Translations under genes and position numbers: made by a program
Origin: Streptomyces sp. DT2A-34
GTDB taxonomy: Bacteria > Actinomycetota > Actinomycetes > Streptomycetales > Streptomycetaceae
Assembly: GCF_030499515.1 (NCBI RefSeq)
Contig: NZ_JASTWJ010000001.1
Location: forward strand, 7,792,001 to 7,856,000
DNA length: 64,000 nt
Direction: 5' to 3'
Part shown: positions 58,279 through 64,000 of the stretch, piece after piece
Position numbering within the stretch: the stretch's first letter is position 1
Layout of the letters: every line of letters starts with the position of its first letter
The notes under the pieces: generated by a model
Database searches by the model: none
What the model saw: the letters and a program-made list of their open reading frames with translations, nothing else
What the model was told of the DNA's origin: nothing

Positions 58279-58319
58279 TTGTGTACGCCCGTACGCAACG
58301 TTGTGTACGATCGTACACA
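58279..58319. promoter_or_regulatory. Twin TetR-type operators at the SMR promoter
   Basis: Site 1 is TTGTGTACGCCCGTACGCAA (58279-58298, 20 bp, one mismatched pair). Site 2 is TGTGTACGATCGTACACA (58302-58319, 18 bp, perfect). Both share TGTACG halves. Site 2 runs into the ATG of the SMR gene, so a bound repressor would block transcription; the gene is probably leaderless or has a very short leader. Confidence 0.8.
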
Positions 58320-58639
58320 TGGGATACCTGCTGCTCGCCGGGGCCATCGCGGCCGAGGTGGCCGCCACGACCGCCATGAAGTACAGCGACGGTTTCAGCA
58401 GGCTGTGGCCGTCGCTGGTGACCGCGCTCGGGTACGTCGTGTCCTTCACATTGCTCGCCCAGACCCTGAAGACCGTCTCCGTGGGCACGGCGTACGCGAT
58501 CTGGGCCGGCGTCGGCACCGCGGCCATCGCCACGATAGGGATCGTCTTCATGGGAGAAGGGATGACCGTCGTGAAGGCCGCCGGGATCGCGCTGATCATC
58601 GTCGGCGTGGTCGTGCTGAACCTGGGAGGCGCGCACTGA
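58319..58639 (+). CDS. Small multidrug resistance (SMR) family protein
   Basis: This 106-residue protein has four membrane helices (GYLLLAGAIAAEVAATTAMK, LVTALGYVVSFTLLAQTL, GTAYAIWAGVGTAAIATIGIVF, AAGIALIIVGVVVLNLG) and the conserved Glu (E13 in IAAEVAATT) that binds cations and protons in EmrE. The GTAYAIWAGVGT motif is of the QacC/EmrE kind. It exports quaternary cations, or guanidinium in related proteins. ATG 58319 lies at the edge of the operator. The stop overlaps tetR by one base. Confidence 0.93.
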   Translation: MGYLLLAGAIAAEVAATTAMKYSDGFSRLWPSLVTALGYVVSFTLLAQTLKTVSVGTAYAIWAGVGTAAIATIGIVFMGEGMTVVKAAGIALIIVGVVVLNLGGAH

Positions 58640-59175
58640 TGCCGCGGCGCTACGACCCCGAGCGGCGCCGGCGGATCATCGACGCGGCGATCCGGGTCGT
58701 CGGGGAGAAGGGCATCGCGGGGCTCAGCCACCGCGCCGTCGCCGCCGAGGCGGATGTGCCGCTCGGCTCCACGACGTACCACTTCAAGACCCTCGACGAC
58801 CTGATGGTCGCCGCCCTGCGCCAGGCGAGCGAGGGCTTCGCCAAGGTGATCGCCTCCCGTGAGGGTCTGGAGGACCCGGAAACCGACCTCGCCACCGAGC
58901 TCGCCGCCTGGATGGGGGAGTGGCTCGCGGGGGACCGCACCGGCGTCGAGCTGGAGTACGAGCTCTACCTCGCCGCCCTGCGCCGCCCTGCCCTGCGCCC
59001 GGTCGCCGCCGAGTGGGCACAGGACCTCGCCGATCGGCTGTCCCGTCGTACGGACGCGGTCACCGCGCGGGCGCTGGTGGCGCTGATGGACGGGATCTGT
59101 CTGCAGGTGCTGCTTGCCGGTGGTACCTACGACGAGGAGTACGCGCGGGAGGTGCTGGGCCGGGTCATCCGGTGA
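58639..59175 (+). CDS. TetR-family regulator of the SMR gene
   Basis: This 178-residue protein has the TetR helix-turn-helix (RRRIIDAAIRVVGEKGIAGLSHRAVAAEADVPLGSTTYHFKTLDDL, the final YHF motif). The C-terminal ligand domain is variable. The gene is co-transcribed with the SMR gene (TGATG junction); self-regulation through the two upstream palindromes is likely. Confidence 0.92.
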   Translation: MPRRYDPERRRRIIDAAIRVVGEKGIAGLSHRAVAAEADVPLGSTTYHFKTLDDLMVAALRQASEGFAKVIASREGLEDPETDLATELAAWMGEWLAGDRTGVELEYELYLAALRRPALRPVAAEWAQDLADRLSRRTDAVTARALVALMDGICLQVLLAGGTYDEEYAREVLGRVIR

Positions 59176-59219
59176 CGGTAGGGGCAGGGCGGCGCCTCGC
59201 CGGGGGGTGGCGCCATTGG

Positions 59220-59349
59220 TTTCTCGCCCCCGCCGCCCCTACCCGTCCCATCCTGAAGGGGCTCCGCCCCTTCGACCCCGCTGGGGCTGCCGCCCCAGAC
59301 CCCGCTTCGGCCCTGAACGGGCCTCGTCCTCAAACGCCGGACGGGCTGG
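59220..59349. repeat. Dispersed intergenic element, copy 3
   Basis: This is the fullest copy of the element also seen at 35896-36003 and 36071-36157. It contains hairpins such as AAGGGGC-TCC-GCCCCTT and CTGGGGC-TGCC-GCCCCAG. It lies 44 bases after the tetR stop and can end that operon. Confidence 0.88.
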
Positions 59350-59354
59350 GTGAT

Positions 59355-59650
59355 GCGGGCTGGCCTCAAGGGGTGAAGGGCCCTGTGGGTGGGTGGGTGG
59401 GTGGGGGCTGGGGGTGGTGTGGCCTTGTTCTCGAATGCTGGGTGGGTTGGGTGGTGCGGGCCGGCCGGCTTCAAGGAGTGAAGGGCCCTGTGGGTGGGTG
59501 GGGGCTGGGGACGGCGTGGCCTCGTTCTCGAATGCCGGGTGGGTCGGGTGGTGCGGGCTGGCTTCAAGGGGTGAAGGGCCCTGTGGGTGGGTGGGGGCTG
59601 GGGTGGTGTGGCCTTGTTCTCGAACGCCGGGCGGGCTGGATGGTGTCGGT
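59355..59650. repeat. Three G-rich direct repeats with G-quadruplex potential
   Basis: Copies begin with CAAGG-GTGAAGGGCCCTGTG at 59367, 59472 and 59565 (spacing 105 and 93 bases) and each contains GGGT runs, then GTTCTCGAA-GC-GGG-GGG. The first copy has the longest run, (GTGGG)(TGGG)x3 near 59385-59407. The plus strand could form a G-quadruplex. The later part of each copy resembles the end of the dispersed element. Confidence 0.75.
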
Positions 59651-59750
59651 CGGCGCCGGTGGCCGTCGAGCGATGAGCGGTACCGCCCGGCACGTGAGAC
59701 GGGCCCCCGCCGGTTCGCCCCTGCGGTGGGCCTCACGTTAGGTTGCCCTC

Positions 59751-60740
59751 ATGACCGACACGACTGCTCCTCGCACCACCGGCGCCGTGGCCGCCGGCCT
59801 CGCCACGATCGCTGCTGACGGCACTGTTCTCGACACTTGGTTCCCCGCGCCCGAGCTCGTCGCCGAGCCGGGTCCCTCCGGCAGTGAGCGGCTGTCCGCC
59901 GAGCGTGCCGCGGAGCTGCTCGGTGGCGGTGCCACCGCGGCGATCGGGCCGGATGCGCGCCGGGGCGTCGAGGTCGTCGCGGTCCGCACGGTCATCGCCT
60001 CGCTCGACGAGAAGCCGATCGACGCGCACGACGTCTACCTGCGCCTGCACCTGCTCTCCCACCGCCTGGTCAAGCCGCACGGCCTGAGCCTGGAGGGCCA
60101 GTTCGGCTTCCTCGCCAACGTCGCCTGGACCTCCCTCGGCCCGGTCGCCGTCGACGACGTCGAGAAGGTCCGGCTGAACGCCCGCGCCGAGGGCCTGCAC
60201 CTCCAGGTGACCTCGATCGACAAGTTCCCGCGGATGACGGACTACGTGGCCCCCAAGGGCGTCCGCATCGCCGACGCCGACCGCGTGCGGCTCGGTGCCC
60301 ACCTTGCCGAGGGCACCACCGTGATGCACGAGGGCTTCGTCAACTTCAACGCCGGCACCCTCGGCACCTCCATGGTCGAGGGCCGTATCTCCGCGGGCGT
60401 CATCGTCGGCGACGGCTCCGACATCGGTGGCGGCGCCTCCACGATGGGCACGCTGTCCGGCGGCGGCAACGTGATCATCTCCATCGGCGAGCGCTGCCTG
60501 ATCGGCGCCGAGGCGGGCGTCGGCATCGCGCTCGGCGACGAGTGCGTCGTCGAGGCCGGCCTCTACGTCACCGCCGGCACCCGCGTCACCATGCCCGACG
60601 GCCAGATCGTCAAGGCCCGCGAGCTGTCCGGCGCCTCCAACATCCTCTTCCGCCGCAACTCGGTCACCGGCACCGTCGAGGCCCGCCCGAACAACGCGGT
60701 GTGGGGCGGTCTGAACGAGATCCTGCACAGCCACAACTGA
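59751..60740 (+). CDS. dapD: Tetrahydrodipicolinate N-succinyltransferase
   Basis: DapD adds a succinyl group to tetrahydrodipicolinate in the lysine/diaminopimelate pathway. The 329-residue protein is the actinobacterial form, with the hexapeptide left-handed helix region from about residue 180 ([74 protein letters not shown]) and the C-terminal [19 protein letters not shown]. Start ATG 59751, no strong ribosome-binding site. Confidence 0.95.
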   Translation: MTDTTAPRTTGAVAAGLATIAADGTVLDTWFPAPELVAEPGPSGSERLSAERAAELLGGGATAAIGPDARRGVEVVAVRTVIASLDEKPIDAHDVYLRLHLLSHRLVKPHGLSLEGQFGFLANVAWTSLGPVAVDDVEKVRLNARAEGLHLQVTSIDKFPRMTDYVAPKGVRIADADRVRLGAHLAEGTTVMHEGFVNFNAGTLGTSMVEGRISAGVIVGDGSDIGGGASTMGTLSGGGNVIISIGERCLIGAEAGVGIALGDECVVEAGLYVTAGTRVTMPDGQIVKARELSGASNILFRRNSVTGTVEARPNNAVWGGLNEILHSHN

Positions 60741-60865
60741 CGCCGACCGGCGGCAACACGGCGCGATCACGTACGGGTTACTCCGCGTGACCTCATCGCG
60801 GTCCAGGCAGATGAACGGGTGGACGCAGTTTCCGATCACATGCCGAACCGACGAAATGAGGGCCG

Positions 60866-61105
60866 ATGACCGGTCGAGTGAAGACGAACGCGTGGACCAG
60901 GGCCGTACTCCGCCTGGTGGTCGGCGCGCTGGCCGCGGGGGCCGTGTGCTGGCTGCCGGCCGGGACCGCGTACGCCGACGAGACCAACACGGGCTCGCAC
61001 AACGGCCCCCGCATCGGACTGGTCAACGTCGGGCAGGTGGACGATCCGATGGAGGATGTGCTGGAGCACTTCCTGCTCTTCGGCGACGGGTACAAGTGGG
61101 GCTGA
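60866..61105 (+). CDS. Small secreted protein of unknown function
   Basis: This 79-residue protein has an N-terminal signal peptide (MTGRVKTNAWTRAVLRLVVG ... AGTAYA, cleaved at about 36) and a mature part of about 43 residues (DETNTGSHNGPRIGLVNVGQ, then VDDPMEDVLEHFLLFGDGYKWG). The mature peptide has no Cys, so it is not a disulfide-stabilised toxin. It ends with an aromatic, Gly-rich tail. It follows dapD by 125 bases and ends before a strong terminator. I recognise no family; I recall similar short genes near dapD in Streptomyces. Confidence 0.75.
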   Translation: MTGRVKTNAWTRAVLRLVVGALAAGAVCWLPAGTAYADETNTGSHNGPRIGLVNVGQVDDPMEDVLEHFLLFGDGYKWG

Positions 61106-61133
61106 TCGCGCACCGGGCACGGGCACAGCACGC

Positions 61134-61183
61134 GGGCCGGGGCCCGTACCGCACAGGATGCGGTACGGGCCCCGGCCCCTTTT
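61134..61183. terminator. Strong terminator between the small secreted protein and dapA
   Basis: A perfect 20-bp stem (61134-61153 with 61159-61178), 5-base loop, then CTTTT. It serves both convergent genes. Confidence 0.93.
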
Positions 61184-61193
61184 CCCTGCGGGC

Positions 61194-62102
61194 TCAAACG
61201 GCCAAGGCCACCAGCCGCTCGTACTCCGCCAGCAGCCCGTCGACCGCCTCCCGGCCGGCGGGCCGCAGCGGTGCTCGGACCGGGCCCGCGGGCAGACCGA
61301 GCTCATGGAGTACGGCCTTGGCGGTGACCGTCCCGGGCAGGCCCGCCGACATCATCAACTCGATGAGGGGCGTGGCCCGTTGCTGGAGCCGGGCCGCGCC
61401 CGCCGTGTCTCCCGCGTCGAAGGCGTCCAGTACCGAACGGAGATGGCGGGGAACCACATTGGCGACCGTGCTGACGTAGCCCGCCCCGCCCACCGCGTAC
61501 AGCGCGAGGTTGTGCTCGTCGCACCCCGCGTAGTACGCCAACTCGGTCCGGGACAGCACCTTCTGGGCGCCGAGGAAGTCGTAGGAGCAGTCCTTCACCG
61601 CCACGACCCGGGGGTGCTCGGCGATCCGGATCAGCGTCTCCGGCTCGATGCGGGTGCCGGTGCGGCCCGGGATGTCGTACAGCGCGAGGGGCAGTCCGGC
61701 GGCGTCGGCGACCTCGCGGAAGTGTGCCTCGACGGCGTCCTGCGGGGGCTTGCTGTAGTACGGCGCGACCACCAACAGGCCGTCGGCGCCCGCCTTTTCG
61801 GCCGCCAGGGCCAGCTCGACGGTGTGCCGGGTGTCGAAGGTGCCCACACCGGCGACGACCGACGCCCGGCCGCCCACCGCCTCCCGGACGGCCCTGATCA
61901 GATCCGACTTCTCGGCGTCCGACGTGGTCGGCGACTCGCCCGTCGTGCCGGAGAGTACGAGCCCGTCGCACCCCTCGGACACCAGCCGTTCGGCGAGCCG
62001 CTGAGCGCCGTCGAGGTCGAGCGAGCCCGCCTCGGTGAAGGGCGTGATCATGGCGCAGAGGGTGCGGCCGAAGGGCGGGGCGGCGGAGGGCGTCGTCGTC
62101 AT
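61194..62102 (-). CDS. dapA: 4-hydroxy-tetrahydrodipicolinate synthase family protein (DapA type)
   Basis: The 302-residue TIM barrel has the DapA motifs: LVLSGTTGESPTTSDAEK, VVAPYYSKPPQDAVEAHF, ALYDIPGRTGTRIEPETL and VVAVKDCSYD with the Schiff-base Lys. DapA condenses pyruvate with aspartate semialdehyde; the family also has other aldolases, and Streptomyces carry more than one paralogue, so this could be a second copy. The active-site Thr-Thr-Tyr triad is present. Start ATG 62102; GTG 62138 would add 12 residues. It is convergent with the small secreted gene. Confidence 0.88.
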   Translation of the reverse strand: MTTTPSAAPPFGRTLCAMITPFTEAGSLDLDGAQRLAERLVSEGCDGLVLSGTTGESPTTSDAEKSDLIRAVREAVGGRASVVAGVGTFDTRHTVELALAAEKAGADGLLVVAPYYSKPPQDAVEAHFREVADAAGLPLALYDIPGRTGTRIEPETLIRIAEHPRVVAVKDCSYDFLGAQKVLSRTELAYYAGCDEHNLALYAVGGAGYVSTVANVVPRHLRSVLDAFDAGDTAGAARLQQRATPLIELMMSAGLPGTVTAKAVLHELGLPAGPVRAPLRPAGREAVDGLLAEYERLVALAV

Positions 62103-62278
62103 GGAAGTAGTGTCGGCGGGCCGACTGTGAAGCTCCACTTAATTCTTCTACCAGGTATTGGTAAGGGTTGCTGTGGGGTGACGGTCCGTTGGGCCCTACG
62201 CAGGCCGTATGTCCAACTCGGGCGTCATGGGTCACCATGGCCAGGACGGTCATCGGCCCTTGGGTTATGGGAGGCGTC

Positions 62279-62413
62279 ATGAAGCTCGGCAAGGCACTCG
62301 CCACCGGAGTCGCGGAAGAGCGGCCGCAGACCCGCGAGGAAGAACCCGAACTCCGGCTCCCCGAGGAGATCGAGGAACTGAAGGCGCCCGAAGAGGCCCC
62401 GGCCGCCCGATGA
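62279..62413 (+). CDS. Tiny acidic protein, first gene of an unknown operon
   Basis: This 44-residue protein begins MKLGKALATGVAEERPQTRE and the rest is rich in Glu, Pro and Leu (EIEELKAPEEAPAAR). It has no signal peptide or membrane segment. GGGAGG lies 6 bases upstream and the stop overlaps the next gene (ATGA), which supports real translation. Function unknown. Confidence 0.65.
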   Translation: MKLGKALATGVAEERPQTREEEPELRLPEEIEELKAPEEAPAAR

Positions 62414-63105
62414 GACTGCGGCTTCCGGAGGAACACCCGACGGAGCCGCCGACCGGATACAAGATCGCCCACCCGGTGCTGTCCCAGGACGGCACCCGGG
62501 GCGGGTTCACCGGTGTGTCGCTGGGCGGCGCGCTGCCGTACGGAGTCCTGGCCGGCGCGTCCTGCGTCTACGGCCTGCGGCACCGGGCGCCGAACCGCCG
62601 CTGCGACTGCGGCTTCCACTGCGTGCACGACCGTACGGCGGCCGAGGCGCTGCTGTGCACGGCCGAGTACCGGGCGGCCGTACTGCTGGAAGTCACCGTG
62701 CTGGGCCGGTACATCCGCTTCGAGCGCGGCTTCCGTTACGCCCGTCAGCGGGTGCGCACCGCCACGGTCGGCCCGTGTGCCTGCGGTGCGGTCGCCGCCG
62801 CCCTGGCCGACGCCGGCTGGGGCCGTCCCGGCTGGACGGCCCTCGCCCCTTCCTGCGCGGGCTGCCTGCGCGGCCGTACCTCCGTCTCGCTCGCGGGGTT
62901 CGCCCGGCTGGGCGGGGAGGGGCTGCGGGTGGTGGCCGGGAAGGGCGCGGCGTCCGGGGCGGTGGCCGGGCTCGGGGACGCCAAGGATTTCGGCGTGCCC
63001 GAACTCGCCGCCGAGGCCGCGTTGTTGCAGGCCCGCCTCGACTGGTTCCAGACCCAGCTGGCCCGGCTGGGCGAGCGCGGGCCGGGCGGCGGACGGAAGG
63101 GATAG
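62410..63105 (+). CDS. Cys-rich protein of unknown function
   Basis: This 231-residue protein has several Cys groups: RRCDCGFHCVHDRTAAEALLC near residues 68-90, CACGAVAAAL near 125 and CAGCLRGR near 152. The pattern C-x-C-x3-C...H suggests a metal site. The C-terminal part (AEAALLQARLDWFQTQLARLGE) is a helix of coiled-coil type. There is no signal peptide. I recognise no family. It is translationally coupled to the tiny acidic gene. Confidence 0.72.
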   Translation: MRLRLPEEHPTEPPTGYKIAHPVLSQDGTRGGFTGVSLGGALPYGVLAGASCVYGLRHRAPNRRCDCGFHCVHDRTAAEALLCTAEYRAAVLLEVTVLGRYIRFERGFRYARQRVRTATVGPCACGAVAAALADAGWGRPGWTALAPSCAGCLRGRTSVSLAGFARLGGEGLRVVAGKGAASGAVAGLGDAKDFGVPELAAEAALLQARLDWFQTQLARLGERGPGGGRKG

Positions 63106-63159
63106 CGGGGGCCGGTCCGGGTACCCGGGGTGTTCCGAACCGAGAGGAGGCGGAACACG

Positions 63160-63579
63160 GTGACCGGGACCACGGCCCGCGAGCGGGTGCGGGACGAGCA
63201 CCACTCGGTGGGCGAACTCACCGGACAGGCCGGCGAACAGCTCTCCCGTCTTGTACGGCAGGAAGTCGCCCTCGCCAAGGAGGAGCTGGCCGAGAAGGGC
63301 CGACGCGCCGGACGCGGCGGTGGGCTGCTGGGTGCGGCGGGCGCCGTCGCGTACGCCGGCCTGTTGTTCCTGGCCGCGACGGCCACCGCCGCGCTCTCGC
63401 TGACGCTGCCCCTGTGGGCGGCGGCGCTGATCGTGACGGCGGTGCTGTTCGCCGTCGCGGGCCTGTTCGCCGTGACCGGCCGCGCCCAGCTGCGGCGCGC
63501 AGCCCCTCCCACACCGGAGGAGGCGCTCGGCAGCGTCAGGGCCGATGTCGAGGAGATCAAGGGAAGGGCACACCGATGA
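63160..63579 (+). CDS. Phage-holin-superfamily-III-like membrane protein
   Basis: The 139-residue protein has an amphipathic N-terminal helix (SVGELTGQAGEQLSRLVRQEVALAKEELAEKGR) and two hydrophobic segments (GLLGAAGAVAYAGLLFLAAT and LPLWAAALIVTAVLFAVAGLF). This is the DUF1469/'putative actinobacteriophage holin' family, which is widespread on actinobacterial chromosomes without phage. GTG 63160 with GAGAGGAGG 9 bases upstream. The stop overlaps the next gene. Confidence 0.85.
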   Translation: MTGTTARERVRDEHHSVGELTGQAGEQLSRLVRQEVALAKEELAEKGRRAGRGGGLLGAAGAVAYAGLLFLAATATAALSLTLPLWAAALIVTAVLFAVAGLFAVTGRAQLRRAAPPTPEEALGSVRADVEEIKGRAHR

Positions 63580-64000
63580 CGGACAGGAAGGCCGGGGCGG
63601 CAGGCGGTAAGGGGGCCGCGAAGAAGGGCTCCGCGAAGGCCGCCGCCGCGGGGAAGGCCGCGGCCGGGAAGGCGAGCGGCGGGGCCAAGGGCCCCGAGGA
63701 GCTTCGCCGCCAGATCGAGCACACCCGCGGCGAACTCGGCGACACCGTATCGGAGTTGGCCGGGAAGGCGGACGTCAAGGGCCGGGCCATGGCCCGCGCC
63801 GCCGACCTCAGGGACAAGGCGGGCGCGATGACCGTGCAGCTGCGCAGCAGCGCGGCCCAGGCGGGCCACGCGGTGCAGGACCGGGCGACCCGCGCCGGGC
63901 ACGTCGTGCAGGACAAGGCGGCGCAGGCCGGTCACCTGGTGCAGGACCGCGCCGCACAGGCCGGTCACACCGTGCAGGACCGGGCGACCCAGGCCGGGCA
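63576..64000 (+). CDS. DUF3618-type protein with 11-residue repeats (cut by window edge)
   Basis: The open frame begins at ATG 63576, overlapping the holin-like stop, and is still open at 64000. An Ala/Gly/Lys-rich start (KGAAKKGSAKAAAAGKAA) is followed by GPEELRRQIEHTRGELGDTVSELAGKADVKGRA, the DUF3618 signature. Then come repeats of 11 residues, AGHVVQDKAAQ / AGHLVQDRAAQ / AGHTVQDRATQ, each 33 bases, from about residue 96. Eleven-residue amphipathic helices of this kind lie on membranes. Pairing with the holin-like gene is a usual arrangement. Confidence 0.85.
   Translation, partial: MTDRKAGAAGGKGAAKKGSAKAAAAGKAAAGKASGGAKGPEELRRQIEHTRGELGDTVSELAGKADVKGRAMARAADLRDKAGAMTVQLRSSAAQAGHAVQDRATRAGHVVQDKAAQAGHLVQDRAAQAGHTVQDRATQAG

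Noticed and set aside
63160..64000. Prophage edge
   Set aside because: The holin-like family is common on actinobacterial chromosomes with DUF3618 genes; no integrase, capsid or attachment site is visible.

Overview
The window is a piece of a Streptomyces chromosome. The evidence is the very high G+C with strong third-position GC bias, GTG and TTG starts, stop/start overlaps of the ATGA/GTGA type, and genes typical of the genus: WhiA, an RbpA-family RNA polymerase-binding protein, a mycothiol-dependent isomerase family member, OpcA and Streptomyces-type Suf genes. From memory, the gene order follows the conserved central-metabolism region of Streptomyces (uvrA-uvrC-rapZ-yvcK-whiA-gap-pgk-tpi-secG ... 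pgi ... pgl-opcA-zwf-tal-tkt, ctaB, ctaA, suf, dapD), with accessory loci inserted between the blocks.

Layout. 1-4.3 kb: a cut metallo-hydrolase gene, a DinB/maleylpyruvate-isomerase-type gene, and uvrA ending at a strong bidirectional terminator. 4.3-7.7 kb: a LacI regulator plus PfkB sugar kinase operon with a large palindromic operator, then a 29-bp tandem-repeat array and an XRE regulator. 7.7-8.75 kb: about 1 kb with no intact gene, holding a decayed LuxR-type response regulator. 8.75-14 kb: the uvrC-rapZ-yvcK-whiA operon, every junction overlapping, closed by a terminator. 14-17 kb: a secreted M14 carboxypeptidase. 17.3-21.3 kb: gap, pgk, tpiA, secG and an RbpA-family gene. 21.4-25.5 kb: an MFS transporter, pgi and a membrane protein with a Pro-rich tail. 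25.5-29.1 kb: a PadR regulator with an FtsX-type ABC exporter. 29.2-35.9 kb: two sugar-binding proteins, a GH13 alpha-glucosidase and two sugar permeases with no local ATPase. 36.2-42.9 kb: the oxidative and non-oxidative pentose phosphate genes on the minus strand. 43.2-49.6 kb: haem O and haem A synthases, small enzymes and an ABC exporter with a tandem duplication between its two genes. 49.65-57.2 kb: an AAC(3)-family gene and the eight-gene suf Fe-S cluster operon. 57.3-59.2 kb: an AbfB-domain anchored protein and an SMR efflux/TetR pair with twin operators. 59.2-59.75 kb: a repeat-rich, G-quadruplex-prone gap. 59.75-62.1 kb: dapD, a small secreted protein and a dapA paralogue. 62.3-64 kb: a small operon of unknown role that ends in a DUF3618-type repeat protein cut by the window edge.

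How it fits together. The housekeeping part joins glycolysis (gap, pgk, tpiA, pgi) to NADPH supply (zwf, opcA, pgl, tal, tkt), Fe-S assembly (suf), cytochrome oxidase haem synthesis (ctaA, ctaB), DNA repair (uvrA, uvrC) and developmental control (whiA). The accessory loci are sugar uptake, efflux and small regulators. I found no CRISPR array, rRNA, tRNA, insertion sequence or biosynthetic cluster. The most unusual items are the 91-93-bp tandem duplication that recreates a translational-coupling junction (48.4-48.7 kb), a sugar permease with an inserted beta-rich domain, the 29-bp array at 6.5 kb, and the possible alternative leader folds upstream of the RbpA-family gene.
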